Notes: generated by a model not told the origin, from the letters alone. Counted from the stretch's first letter, positions 1 to 11,799 are shown. The stretch is DNA of 64,000 bases from Todiramphus chloris collaris (GCA_025345505.1 JANVCC010000021.1:1349999-1413998); one strand, 5' to 3'. Numbers and translations: made by a program.

Positions 1-860
1 CTCCTCCTGCCCGCACCGCGCTGCCCCGTTGCGGGTCCCGCTCGCTCCACGCCACTCCACACCGGCTGCTGCGGGACCGCCGCTCCCTTCCGCACACGCG
101 TTGCCTCAGTCCACCCGCACCTGCCCGACCACCGCCGCCAGCTCCCCTCCGCCGCCGCCGCCGCCGCCGCCCGAGCGCTCCGCCCCGGGGAGCCGCGCAT
201 CTCTCCGCACCGCACCGCTCCGCACCGCACCGCTCGGCACCGCGGAGGGTGGCACCTGCCCGCCCGCTCCCGCTCCCGCTCCGCCGCCCCTTCTTCCCTT
301 CCCATACCCCCGGCACCCCCGGGCTTGCCCCCCACCCCCTCCCCGCTCGCCAAAGTTTCCCGCGGCCATGTGCGCGGCGCTGAGCGCAAGCGGCGACCCC
401 CCCGGGGGTTGCGGGAAAAGCTCCCCCCGCCACCTTCCTCCGGCCCGGCCGGGCTTCGGAGCCCGGCTCTTACCAGCCTCCGGCGGGGGGACGAGGGGGA
501 GGGGGGGGGGGGGGGGGGGGGGGGCGGTGTTCGCCCGAAAGTTGCGGAGCGGCAGCGGGAGCGGGAGCGGCGGCGCTGCCTCCCCGCCGCTGGCAGGCGC
601 GGCCCCGCCGCAGCGCCGCGCCCGCACCGCCCCCGCGCTGAGCCCGCGGACGGGAGCGCGGGTCGGTGCGCGCCCGCTCCTCTCGGGGACCCCAGCGGGG
701 AGGGAACCCCTCGGGGAAGGGGCTGTGCCCGGCCCCGCTGGAGATCCGGGAGGGTCTTGCAGGTCCCCGCCGGGGGTCAGGGTCCTGGGCGAGCCCGGGC
801 GGCACCGACCCTCCGCGGGGAGAGCCCCAGCCCGGCCCTGCAGGACCGGTGTAACCGTGG
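1..860 (-). promoter_or_regulatory. CpG island, probable GABRA5 5' end
   Basis: The segment is extremely GC-rich and CpG-dense, then drops abruptly to ordinary AT-rich sequence after about 860. It lies about 36 kb upstream of GABRB3 and on the opposite side from its transcription. In tetrapods the next gene in that direction is GABRA5, transcribed divergently, so a leftward GABRA5 promoter is the natural reading. Supporting this, the minus strand has a strong splice donor at 474/473 and a TATA-like CTATATA read from 904 to 898. No GABRA5 coding sequence is in the window, so the gene assignment is inferred from synteny. The long open frames on both strands here are a by-product of GC richness (poly-Pro, poly-Gly and Arg-rich translations). 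Confidence 0.6.
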
Positions 861-872
861 GGCCGGGTCAGT
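474..872 (-). other. Candidate non-coding first exon (GABRA5)
   Basis: On the minus strand the sequence around 476-468 reads CTG|GTAAGAG, a near-perfect 5' splice site, so an exon would end at 474 and its intron would run left from 473. The 5' end is uncertain. I place it near 870 because a TATA-like box (898-904) lies about 30 nt upstream on that strand, at the edge of the island. The exon would be non-coding, as expected for the 5' UTR exons of GABRA5. It contains a 24-base homopolymer (C on the sense strand) at 501-524. Alternatives are a divergent non-coding RNA or a chance donor in GC-rich DNA. Confidence 0.4.
501..524. repeat. G24 homopolymer
   Basis: An uninterrupted run of 24 G follows a G-rich lead-in. 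Such tracts are prone to length error in sequencing and can form G-quadruplexes. It lies inside the candidate minus-strand exon, 27 nt before its donor. Confidence 0.9.
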
Positions 873-1670
873 CCCGACAGTGGGTGAGGCGTGCCTGTAT
901 ATAGACACCTTACACCCGCATATAGAAGCGTACACGTAGATACATACCCATACATACATGGATATGGAGCTCTATTCCTCTTCTGTAGCCAACGGGTCTG
1001 ATGGAAACCTCTGTAACTCTTAAGTGCTGAAGTGGGGATGTGCAACGTTAACTCCCTTTGCACATCCTCATTATTAGCCATCCACGGTTTGTATCAGTAT
1101 TAAACGTTTCGGAAGACCTGCAGTAACTTCGAGGTTTCCTGGTGAGCGTTCCAGAAAAAAAAACCACCAATAAAATTTGGATGCACTGCTTTCCACAACC
1201 TCGACTATAGGGAGCATTACACTTGCTATGCGTCCAAGGCGTGTATATTATGTATGACTTGCAAGCATAGGAGGAATGGTGCATTTTGAACTATCCGAAA
1301 AAAAGATGAAGTGAGTGTTGTGTGGTCTCCCTTCCTCGGGATTCCTTGATGCAACATTTTGCAACACGTGCCCGTTACGTGTGATAAACACGTTTTCGAT
1401 ATCTACCGCTGTGGCCGTACTTCGGAAGAGCGCTCCAAACTCAGTTATTAAATTAACAGATCTAACGAGGCAATGTCTGTCTTGCAGGCAACATTATGGA
1501 TCAATGAACCATTTGTCTTTTTCCTCTATCCATAGCAAGGCTCTATGAAATTCATCCCCCCACTGAAATCGATATTGATCCTGTAGCTCATTGCCTTAGA
1601 GGGTGTTTCTTTACGTGTGCCTGGTTCACGGTCTGCATGGTTTGACTTGAAAACTGGGCCTCATGAGTTT

Positions 1671-1709
<39 letters not shown>

Positions 1710-2320
1710 TTTTAGGTTATATATGGTATTTAGCTGTGTTCAGCTTTTCCAGCAGTGATTTATGATCCTCAATGCAGAGCCAATGACATACGTTGTTCCT
1801 TGTTGTTCCTTAGTGACTTCAATAAATATGAAGTTGTGAATGAATGTTGCTATCAGAACAGCTTTGCCGGTGCTTAAAAATATCTGAGTAAAGTAGTATG
1901 GAGGCGCCAATAGTTTCTCACGATCATGTTCTTGCCTAGGAGGGTTTAAATCAGATTTTTTACAGTGCTTTGTTGTCTAGTACGAACTATTTATATCTCC
2001 GCATAGGTGACGTTGTAAAAATATGTGCTCTTTACATAATTTTGCAATGAAAAAAAAACCCCATAGAAATATTGGCTTGGACTTTCCGGGCGAGCGGGTG
2101 TGAGCTGTGCACTCTGCCCGCGAGCAGAACTGAGCCTGGATTCCCCTGCCTCGCTCCATCTTCTCCGACAAGCCAAACCCTGCAGCCTCACCTCACAAAA
2201 AAAAAAAACCAAAGGGAGGATGCATTTAGGACTCGGGGATGCAAGGAAAACGTCAAAGAAAAGCTTGAAGGGGAAAAAAAAATAAAAGACAAAAAAAACA
2301 AGGGAGAAGGCGCTTTACTG
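861..2320. other. Intergenic, no gene seen
   Basis: AT-rich spacer between the two GC-rich islands. It contains a (TA)12 tract at 1677-1700 running into T13 at 1701-1713, and A-rich runs between 2050 and 2310. I see no conserved coding pattern and no recognisable transposon. Confidence 0.6.
1677..1713. repeat. (TA)12 microsatellite followed by T13
   Basis: Twelve uninterrupted TA units lead directly into a run of thirteen T. Simple repeat, likely polymorphic. Confidence 0.9.
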
Positions 2321-2710
2321 AGCGACAGGGAGCGCCGATGGGTGCCGTAGACGCCGGGCATCGTGACCATCGCCTCCCACTCCTCACCGAGCCCTTCACC
2401 ACCGGGGTCCGTGCCCCCGGTGGGCGACACCCGCTCCCACTCCCGCAACCCCCGCTCCGCGGAGCTGCCGCCGGTGCCACCGCCAGGGGCCGCCCCAGCT
2501 CCACGCAAACCCGGAGTCCGGGTGGGGGTCGGGGGGGACGCGGGGATGGGGACCCGGGACCTGGTGGGTTCTTTGTCGAGGAGGATACCCGGTGAAGGCA
2601 CCGCTGGCTGGGGAGGTGGCTGAAGTGTGCTGAAAATAAAGCGGTGGGGAGGAAAAGGTGTCTGGGGCACGGCGGTGGGACCCGCAGGGATGGGCATCTG
2701 CCGGCCGCTC
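2321..2710. promoter_or_regulatory. Second GC-rich island
   Basis: About 390 bases of GC- and CpG-rich sequence bounded by AT-rich DNA on both sides, 1.5 kb from the first island. On the minus strand a usable donor (TCG|GTGAGG) is seen at 88/87 of the 2300 block, that is position 2388/2387. An alternative first exon of the leftward gene is plausible, since mammalian GABRA5 uses several alternative first exons. Nothing in the sequence proves transcription. Confidence 0.4.
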
Positions 2711-3404
2711 GAAGCGGCGACGGGTGTCTGGTTTTTATTCTATAGCCTCGTCTACGCGGTGTAATATAGATCTGGGGCTGTTTGCCACCTAAGTATAGCT
2801 AACGGCGCAATATATCTGCAACCTGTTGTTTATAGTGCAAGGTATGAACTCGTGGGCAAAGGTGCTGTCGGGCATCAATTGCGGAGGTTTTCCGAGTTGG
2901 GTCCCAGCAGGATGGTGGCTTTGACCCGTGACAGCAGAGTTACTACAAGCAATAGATAGATCTTCGCTTTGAAGGCACCAGTATTGTACAAGTCCTCCGC
3001 TGTGTGGTTTTTTTCAGGCCCTCCCTTGGGATTTCACACGTAGCCTGTTTGTATTCTTAGCCTCTGGGTTCGGTTTTAAAGGATGTGTTGAATTTAGTAT
3101 GTGAAGCAATTGGGTTTTATCGTAGTCAAGGAAATGGGTTGGTTGCTTGCTCGCTTGCTTTTCTGCACTGGTGTTTAGCAAAAGCTGAAACAGCCTATCA
3201 GAAGCTGGTTTGTATCTGGGAAAAGTTTTGCATGCTCCCTCTCTGACACTTCTCACTACGTCATTAAGTAATGTTGCTTATTTACAGAGATAAATACATT
3301 TGAGACAGATCATCCTCTACAAGAGATTGAAACAGTAGCACAGGCAAACTGTGGTGTGATTCTTGGCACTTATGGGTACGTACACGGTTGGGAGGTCACC
3401 AAGA
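2711..3404. other. Intergenic, nothing recognised
   Basis: Mixed-composition sequence without a repeat or coding pattern that I can name. Confidence 0.5.
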
Positions 3405-3611
3405 AATGTGACACTCTGAGGGTGGGAAGCAATGGAATGGGTTGCCAGGGAAGATGTGGACACCTCATCTCTGGGAGTGTTTGAGACCAGGCTGCATGAG
3501 GCTCTGAGCAACCTGCTGTAGTGGGAGGTGTCCCTGCCCGTGGCAGGGGGGTTGGGACTGGATGATCTTTAAAGTCCCTTCCAACTCAAGCCATTCTAGG
3601 GTTCTATGATA
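3405..3611 (+). mobile_element. CR1 LINE, 3' fragment
   Basis: 5'-truncated CR1 showing the conserved blocks GAATGGGTTGCC, the GGTGTCCCTGCC segment, GGACTGGATGATCTTTAAAG and TCCCTTCCAACTCAAGCC, ending at the octamer tail GGTTCTATGATAC. Only the 3' UTR part is present. Confidence 0.9.
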
Positions 3612-4079
3612 CTCTCTGGTGGAAAATACCCTGTTTCCCCAGTGGCCAAAGGCATCTGTGTCATCACCCAAACCATTCCTTTGTGCTACAGAAAGCTCAT
3701 GAAGTTGTGTGGAGGTGTGTTGTGCTGTGGGTATTGACCCAAGCTGTAGGCTTTTTAGATGCATTCTCTTCTGCCAAAACATTTCACTTCCAACATCCAG
3801 GTGGAGGGGATTGCCTGTTTTCTTGAAACCTTCTCTTTGGCCTCCTAGCTAAGACTCCACAAAAGGTAGCACTTGGGACAGTGATTTTGATGGTATGAAT
3901 CTTTTTCCAGTAGAGAGCAGTGTGAATTCATCAGTCATTGCATGAATCTCTAACCATCAGCTAACGCCAGCCTGGCCAGTTTCAACACACAGACTGGATC
4001 TCAACAAAGGGTGAAAGTCATTTCCACTCCCTTTTGTCTCAGTATTTCTAGGGATGACATTCAAGAGGCTTCTGCTCAT
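3612..4079. other. Spacer between CR1 copies
   Basis: No gene or repeat recognised. Confidence 0.5.
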
Positions 4080-4553
4080 CTCCGGTGAGATACAAATGCA
4101 GTGCTGGGTCCAGCTTTGGGCTCCTCAGTATGAGAGAGACATGAACATGCTGGAGATGGTCCAACGAAGGACCAAGATTATGAAAGCACTAGAACATATC
4201 TGCTCCAAGGAGAAGCTGACAGAGCTGGGGCTGTTCAGACCAGGCAGGGGAATGAAGATGAGAGAGACAGGCCCTGCTCAGCACTACCAACTGACAGAAA
4301 AAGGTTCAGTGGGCATAAATTAAGCAGCATGACATTCCATCTGAACAGAAGAAAATATGTTTTTACATTGAGGGTGGTCAGACGTAGGAACAGGTTGCCC
4401 AGAGAGGCTGTGAAGTTGTCATCTCTGGAGATACCCGAAATCTGCAGGGGAATGATTCTGGGAGACCTGCCATAGCAGACCCTGCTTGAGCAGGAGGTAG
4501 GACTGGCTGATCTCCAGAGGTACCCTCCATCCTCAGCCATCCTGTAAGCTATG
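4080..4553 (+). mobile_element. CR1 LINE, degenerate copy
   Basis: Shows the CR1 order TGGGTCCAGCTTTGGGCTCC (end of the reverse transcriptase ORF), ACATGAACATGCTGGAGA, TTGAGGGTGGTCAGACG and CAGGTTGCCCAGAGAGGCTG, then GACTGGCTGATCTCCAGAGG at the 3' end. Divergence and small gaps are many, so this is an older copy. The 89-codon open frame at 4054-4323 is a remnant of it. Confidence 0.85.
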
Positions 4554-6992
4554 AAAAAAACCGTGTCATCCTGTGAAACTTTCTGTTACTTTCCCCTAAC
4601 TATTTCACAACTGTCTGATAGCGAAATGATACAAACAACCTTGCTGTTGTGAAAGGAATTAAGAGTCTGATAGACCTTGAAGCATTTGGTGTGTTTCTGA
4701 ACGATAAGGAGGGACATTAAATGCCTTTACTTTCCCTCGTGCATGCCCATGCTACAATGCTGTGGACACCCATAAAACACGACCTGCATCTCACTCGTCT
4801 GACAGGCTGCGCTGCAGACAGGGCTGCATTTCAGACCTTGTGTTTTGGTGGTTTGTTTGGTGCATCCTGGTGGCAACAGAGAGCTGCTTAACTGAGCTGG
4901 GAGCACAGTAACACTGGGAAGGATTGCTCAGAGTCTGAGTTCATTCCTTGCTGTGTGACACGGAATAGATCAGTGGTGTCCCTGGGGGAGAGAGGCAGGT
5001 GACCACTCTCCCTGTCCCAGCAAAATTCCAGCTGGTTGTGAAAAGCCGTACCTTTAGCAAGTGACACTGATACTTCTGCCTCTTGTTTGTTGTGATTCAC
5101 AGACCTGCAGGCTCAGAGGTCTAAAAACTTCACTCCAAGATAATCCTGAGCAGGTTGCTTTCTGCACATACTCAGTTTAGAAGTGAACGAAAGGCTACGT
5201 TTTCTGTTTGACAGTTCATCCCATCTCTTACGGGCAACCACGCTTCAGCCCGTTTCCACATGTTAGACCAACAGCTGAGGGAACATTGAGGGTATGTCTG
5301 GATGCTGCTGTCATGGATTTGTTGCATGCCCTAAGCTTCAGTGTTTCTGGGAAACCACTCTAGGCACCTCACAGAGCTCCTTACTTCGAGATGAGACCCT
5401 TCTCAGAAGTGGCTGGTAGGAAATTTAAATGAGTTTGGGTCTGTATTAGACACTTGCTCTATTAGAGCAGGGAAATGTTATCTAGATACCACCCTGAAGG
5501 AGTGGAGAACATTGCCAACATTTTTCAATCTATTGTAAGGTTTAAAATCCTTTGATTAGAGAATTAAAGCAAACACCGTCCGTTACTTACAACAATGTCC
5601 CCGTCTTTCTGTGTAAAGACACATAAAGGAGCTCCATCTTCTTCCCTCAACCCACCTTGTTACCTGACTACTTACAGTGCCCTTCTGCCTTATAGATCCT
5701 ATCCTCCCTACAGGTTAACCCAGCTGGGTCAGATTTGCACAGTTTAAATTCCCCCTATGTGGCTGAGATGATTGTAACTGTTGAGAGCCTGGAGCTGGTC
5801 CGTAAGGAGCACAGGGCCAGGGCCGACGGTGGGGTTCAGCCCCAGCAGTGCCCTTGAGGTGCCTTTGCAGGGAAATGTTGTGCACAAAAGAGTTTTGATA
5901 GTTTGCTTATATTGGTTCAGCTTGTCAGTGCGATAGCCCTTTTCTCCTCGGTCCTGGAAAAGAGAGAATTTCCTTTATACCAGTGGACAGCAATACAAAG
6001 TCAGAGCGTGGGGTCAAACCTGCTCACGGATGGTGTTTCCCACGGAAGAACCAAGGTTATATTCACCTTCTTGCCATTTTTAGATGTGAGCTCTTCTCCC
6101 TGTTCCTCTAGAGTCTACCAAAATCTTCCCTTGAGGCATGAGCCATAAAAGCCAAGCTAGTTCATGATCTTAGAAAGCTAAGATGATGGTCTTAGGGATG
6201 TTAACATCTAAGGGACTTTAGGAGCTACCTAGCAGCAACCCTTCCTGCACGACACAGTCCACAGATTTCCTTAGCAATATAAACTGTGACTTTCTGGTTT
6301 GATTTCCTCTTGTTTTGTGGGAATACAGGCTGGTGTTTTTTTCTGAGTTTCCATGAACTCTGCACAAGTAACCTCCTCTGTGAGTATTGCATCCCATAAA
6401 CAAGTACCTGCTGTTATCTCACCTCTAATCTAGCCCTGGTTTCTTCTTGTCTTGGCATAGTGCTTTTAGGAGAGGTAAGATTGTGGACTAGTGAGATTGG
6501 CACTGCAAGTAGGAGGAGATTTGAACTAAGGATGTCACCCAAAGTTAACAGCCTGAAGATCTCTTAGATTTGACGTCCTGGGACAAATTAGAAATTGATT
6601 TAATCTACCTATACGGAGATATTGGATACAGATGTGAAGTTCAGATTTTGCCCACCTCTGAGCTGGACCACTTACAGGTTGCCTGCTTTGCAACCACAGA
6701 CATTGTGCTAATAGTATGGGGATGACGATGCAGATAGAGGTACTTAAGCTTCTTAGCAGGCCTAGTAAGAAGCAGGTTTATCCAACAGACAATGTCAGCA
6801 AACAGAACATTTTGTCTTAGTCTGTGTGCTTACTCAGCAGTGGCAGTCACTGTATCCTGACATTCTCAGGCAATTGTCTGTGGATCTTCCAGTTCTCCAG
6901 AGTTTAACTTTTAAACATGAAATACTAAAAATAGTATCTTTAGATATAGAAAGAAATTTCAATGCATAGAAACTTCTTTTGCATAGAAAGAC
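4554..6992. other. Intergenic, no gene seen
   Basis: About 2.4 kb without a recognisable coding exon or interspersed repeat. The short open frames here do not resemble known proteins. Confidence 0.5.
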
Positions 6993-6997
6993 ATAAT

Positions 6998-7165
6998 TAT
7001 AGAATCATAGAATCAGAATCACAGAATCATAGAGTCATAGAATCACAGAATCATAGAATCATAGAATCACAGAATCATAGAATCATAGAATCACAGAATC
7101 ATAGAATGGCTTGAGTTGTAAGGGAACTTAAAAATCACCTAGTTCCAACTTCTTTAAACATGCAA
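6998..7165 (-). mobile_element. CR1 3' end with expanded octamer tail
   Basis: Reading from the minus strand, the CR1 3' terminus (AGTTCCAACT ... CAAGCCATTCTATGATTCTATG) is reduced to about 55 bases of body, but its octamer tail has grown to about 13 units between 6998 and 7106. The units alternate ACAGAATC and ATAGAATC, and the right part forms a higher-order repeat of three octamers. Confidence 0.9.
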
Positions 7166-9919
7166 GATACTTCTAGCTAACGCATTCAAGTAGATTATTA
7201 TATTAAACACAGGTTATACAAGCTTACATCTAAAATGTTACAGTTTTCTCTGTAAACTTAGGGGGGTTTATTGCACATAAGTGAGCACCCACTGAGAAAA
7301 ACTCCAGACTGGAACTTTATGATCCTATCATATATAAAATACCTTTAGATAAATTCTTCAAAATGGCTAAAGGTACTGGTTAGTATTTTCACTCACTAGA
7401 GTAGCAGCTCTATCTGTATTTGAAAAATAATGGGTCGTGAGGGTAGCATTGTATATGATCTTTAAGGCTCCAGTCCTCCTGTCTGGTGATGAGTGTAAGT
7501 AAGCACGATGCTGCACAGAGTGCCCCTCATGAGGGCAGAACTCACCTTTAATAATACAGCTGAGAAAAAAAAAAACACAATAAAACCAACTTACTCTGTA
7601 TTCTGAAGCATCTAAGTCAGAAAGCATCTTGTGGAGAATAAGAGCAGTGATTCAGTTTCAAACATGTGATTCATAAAGAAAGATTAGTCGGGTTTAAACT
7701 AGAGCATGTAAGTTCTGCATCCATATTCAAAGGTTTATGCATATGCTACTGTACATGTAATTCTTTCATAACAGGAAGGAGAGAACCAATCTTAGAAGGA
7801 ACAACACAGAAATTCATTGAACTAGGATGGAAGGATCAATGCTGATAAATTCTTCATTAAGTATATATTCAAATATTCATAATGGACAGAAGGAAGATGA
7901 GTGTCCTCATGGACAATATAGGACTATAGTAACCTAATATACTTAGTGATGTTAAGGACAGAGTATTTCAAGCTTAGAAATTGTTTAAATACAGACAAGA
8001 GGTACCAAAATCTATTTGCTGGTACATGTCTGAATTTTATTATACATACATATGTATATCACTCTCCCTCTCATGCTTAGATTATAAACTATAAATATTT
8101 ACCCCTATCAAGACATGTATGTACATATCTGGACTACCTGCCAACTGGGCTTTGGTTATGTAAATGCTAAGATAAGATTGGATTAGCATGTTTTAAGTTG
8201 TTGTGATGAACTCAGCTCTGTTTTGACTGCTATAGTTTCCATATTTACTGCATTGCTCTGTGTTGTTTACGTGTGAGCTGGGCGTATTGACAAAACGCAT
8301 TATTTCTGTTTCCAATCAACACAGGTAACTGTCAAAGATACCAAAAAATATTTGTTTCCACTTTTGTAAAATTTTACAAATGCTTTCAAGTCACCCTGTA
8401 ATGATTCATTATAATAATTAGCTGTTGTTACAAAAAAAACCCCAAAACAAAACACAAAAACAAAATCCTAAACATTAATACAAACCTTTTGGAAAGCTTT
8501 AGAGAGAAATTACATTTATTTTAGGATTTGAAATATACTGATTCTTAGGATGAATTTATTGGCAAGGGTTAGGTGGGAATGAGTGTTCTCAGCAGTTCCA
8601 AGTCCCATTAAATGTAACTCTTGTTATATAGATACATGTACTATAATTAATAAAATTTCAAGGAAAAAAAAAAAAAGGAAAGAGTTTTTAAATTGTTCGA
8701 TCTAGAATTAACATTTACAGAATTTGGACTGACCTGCTAAGAAAAAGAAATGCCTTGTTTTGGAAAAGATGTTGATGGAGATTTCACCATGATCTATATG
8801 TAACACTGCGAGTTGTTAAATATGAATGATTGAACTACAGCAAACATTATAGCATACCACACCCATGCAGGTGATGCCAGTCCTACAGCTTTGTGTAAAA
8901 ATATTTTGTCAGCTCCAGTGCAGTAGAACCCAGAAAGATAAAAACAACACCACACATTATGTATATCAGTCAACAAGCCAGATTTTCACATAGTATAAGT
9001 TAGAGAAGGGCAGTGGAACTACACCCACACATCAGCTGAGGTTATGCCTCGAGTGTGACCCAGTAATTATGATTCAGTCAATGAGAGTTCGTTTGGATCT
9101 GAAGAATGAGGTTTGGCACACATATTTAGCAGAAGCATTTTTTTCCCCCCTTTTTAATAAATAATTTATTCAATGAAAAATGCAGGTGGCTCACTCGCAA
9201 AGCAACTGCAGAGCAGGCTAAAATTTGCCAATTTGTATTAGTCAATGGGGGAAAAAAAGCAGAGTAAAACACTAGAGATATTGAGCATTTTTGGGTTTAA
9301 TATTTATTTAAAAAAATCAGTTGGGTTGAAGAAGAGGGTATAGCTGCTGGAAGCTATCTAGCTGGAAGTGAAGGCTATAGAAGGAGTTAAGAACAGTTGT
9401 GAGGAATCATCTTATGACCCATGTTTCAGAGCTTTCTCTTTTATTAACTCTTTGTGTCGATGACCCATTATCTTTTTGGACAGAGGGAACTTTGTATGCA
9501 TTTTTCCTTCTTCTCTCATAATTTGTTCCACTTTTGAAGAAGTTACTGAGTGTTCACTGGGTCAGCTGTCAGTGCAGATAAATACCTGTTTGGCAGCCCT
9601 TGCCAAGGCATGCTTTGCCTGGAAGGAAGGAAAGCACCCTACCTCCAAGCTCCGTACTTAGGATGCAGAAGATTCAAGTTCAGTCCTGGGTGCAGAGTGT
9701 TTCCCTTGACTACTTGTGCTGTAGTTTTGGAAGGACTCCAACAGTCATATGAACTGGAGGGATGCTGTGGTACACTTCGTCTAGGTCCACAGGCTGCACA
9801 CTTACCAAGTCTGGTCCTTCTTTAAACTCCACAGTAATGCCATTAGCTGCATATTTTGGGGAAGCAGGAGTACTTGCGGAAGATAAAAGGGATTTATCAC
9901 CGTATCTTTCACCTTCAGC
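7166..9919. other. Intergenic, no gene seen
   Basis: AT-rich sequence. An A-rich stretch with C interruptions lies at about 8430-8460 and poly-A at 8663-8675. No gene or interspersed repeat was identified. Confidence 0.5.
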
Positions 9920-10309
9920 AACTGAAAACTGAGATTGTTTAGTCTGGAGAAGAGGAGGCTGAGGGAAGATCTTATTGCTCTCTACAAATACCCGAAAGGA
10001 GGTTGGAGTGAGGTGGGTGTTGGTTTCTTCTCCCAATTAACAACTGATAGGATGAGAGGTAATGGGCTTAAGTTGCATCAGGGGAGGGTTAGATTGGACA
10101 TTAGGAACAATTTGTCTACTGAGAGAGTGGTGAGGTATTGGAACAGGCTGCCCAGGGAGGGGGTGGAGTCACCATCCCTGCAGGGGTTCAAAAAACATGT
10201 AGGTATGTCACTTCAGGACCTGGTTTAGTGGTCATGGTAATGTTGGGTAGACAGTTGGACTTGATGATCTTAGAGGTCTTTTCCAACCTTAATGATTCTA
10301 TGATTCTAG
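9920..10309 (+). mobile_element. CR1 LINE, 3' fragment
   Basis: Starts near TTTAGTCTGGAGAAGAGGAG and runs through GGATGAGAGGTAATGGGC, AGATTGGACATTAGGAAC and GGAACAGGCTGCCCAGGGAG to TTGGACTTGATGATCTTAG, TTTTCCAACCTTAATGATTC and the tail. Well preserved, so probably one of the younger copies. The 97-codon frame at 9935-10228 is contained in it. Confidence 0.92.
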
Positions 10310-11159
10310 TGGATTAGTCTCAAATTTGGGTTTGTATACTTAAATGGATCACAGACTGCTGGTCAATCATGTACAAGAAACTTTATCTGCCTGTCTAAAC
10401 AAAACACTTCTGGATGCAGGGAGTGAACACCTATGTTCATTTTAACAACCATGGAGCGGGAATGGTCAATGAACATAGCATCTCAGGTGCACAGAAGAGG
10501 ATCAAAAGAATAGCTTCAAAGGGAAAAAAAATGACTTAAATAAAATATGACTGCTGGAATGGTTGCAGTTTGATCTTCTGCTGTTTTTGCAGTTCACTAA
10601 AAAGAACAAAACAAGAGCCATCAAATGTTAATCAGATGCTTTTCCTGTGGACAGCACTGGGGCAGAATCCTGGGTATGTTCAAGAAAGAAGGAGGGAATG
10701 AGTTTGACTTGAATAAGCCAAGAGAACAGACCTTAAGCCTGTCAGTTTTCCCCTCTAACCGTACAGTGCCATTGTGTTGAAAACAGATGATGGTGTTTTT
10801 ATCACAGCTTTCTGAGTTCCAGCATCTACACCATGGAAAAGTAAATTACCCACCCTGGAATCACCAGTAACCAAGGCATTCACACAGCGGTGGGTCAATC
10901 ACGTTCAAGACCCTTTTGTAAACACTGGACTCAAGCATTAGCCACTTAATGCGATGATTGGGTGATAAACCCAATATACTGGCATCTGACTATTAACTGT
11001 GTGTCTTATTTTATGGATGACCAGCTTGGGATGCCCAAGGCTCTGTAAGAGCACTTGCAGTTGTAGATAAAGTCGTGGAGAGTTATGGTGTCTCAGCACC
11101 TCTGACTGCAAGGCAGTGCAGTCTCCAGCAATGTGCACAGGGTTGCAAGCCATGAATTT
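10310..11159. other. Intergenic, nothing recognised
   Basis: No gene or confident repeat. The left part of the ancient MIR-like element that follows may extend into the last 60 bases. Confidence 0.4.
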
Positions 11160-11312
11160 TAATCGTTGTTCTGCCACTAATTCTCTGCATAGCTCCAGGC
11201 AAGTCCCTATCTCTTCAGCTGTAAAATGGGAATAATAATGGTTTCCTATCTTTCGGCAGCGATAAATTCATCTGTGCTCTTGAGGCATGCAAATACTACA
11301 GTGACGAGTGGC
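11160..11312 (+). mobile_element. Ancient MIR/LINE2-like SINE remnant
   Basis: The order TTCTGCCACTAATTCTCTG, CCAGGCAAGTCCCTATCTCT, TCAGCTGTAAAATGGGAATAAT and then CATGCAAATACTACAGTGACGAG follows the conserved core and LINE2-like tail of MIR-type elements (TCTGCCACT... GGCAAGTCA... CTGTAAAATGGGGATAATAAT). Such copies are common in turtles, crocodilians and mammals but heavily eroded in birds. This is recognition from memory, without an alignment. Confidence 0.6.
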
Positions 11313-11772
11313 CAAGAAATGACCATGAAAAAAATGAACAATTCTTTATTTACTGCAGGCTTTGGGTGTGCAGTAAATAAGGTGCTGCTAACTGGCTGGT
11401 GAAGATTACTTGTCTAAGTAGCTGCTTATTGAGTGGGTACTGTGTAATCAGTACCTACTTATCCTGTGTAATGAATGATCCAGGGTCCTTCGGGGGAAAA
11501 AAGGGGGAGGTAGAGACATTTGAAGAAAACTCTTAATACTGATGTACAGGAAAGCACAACTAGGATTTCATCATCAGTTCAGGTTTTGATTTTGGCAGCC
11601 ATCATAATGTTCTTCTAAGGTACTTGCCTTCTGCACAGGCACGTGATCAGGTCTGTAACTTGTGCCCTGCCGTAAGAGCTTTACTCAAAAATGGCATTTT
11701 GACTGCACACGTGTATCCGTTCTTCATATGCAATTATTTCTGTCTGAAAAGCAGGAAGAACATTTCTGCATG

Positions 11773-11799
11773 ATATATATATATATGTATATATATATG
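11773..11799. repeat. AT-rich dinucleotide repeat
   Basis: Two blocks of AT units separated by a single TG. Confidence 0.85.

Noticed and set aside
367-420. MCAALSASG... reading as the alternative GABRB3 signal exon (MCSG...)
   Set aside because: Only the first two residues agree. It lacks the hydrophobic core of a signal peptide and has no fitting donor. It is also 37 kb away.
29-939. Open frames of about 170-290 codons in the left CpG island
   Set aside because: Their translations are low-complexity Pro, Gly, Arg and Ala runs, present on several frames of both strands at once. This is what very GC-rich DNA produces without coding. No known domain.
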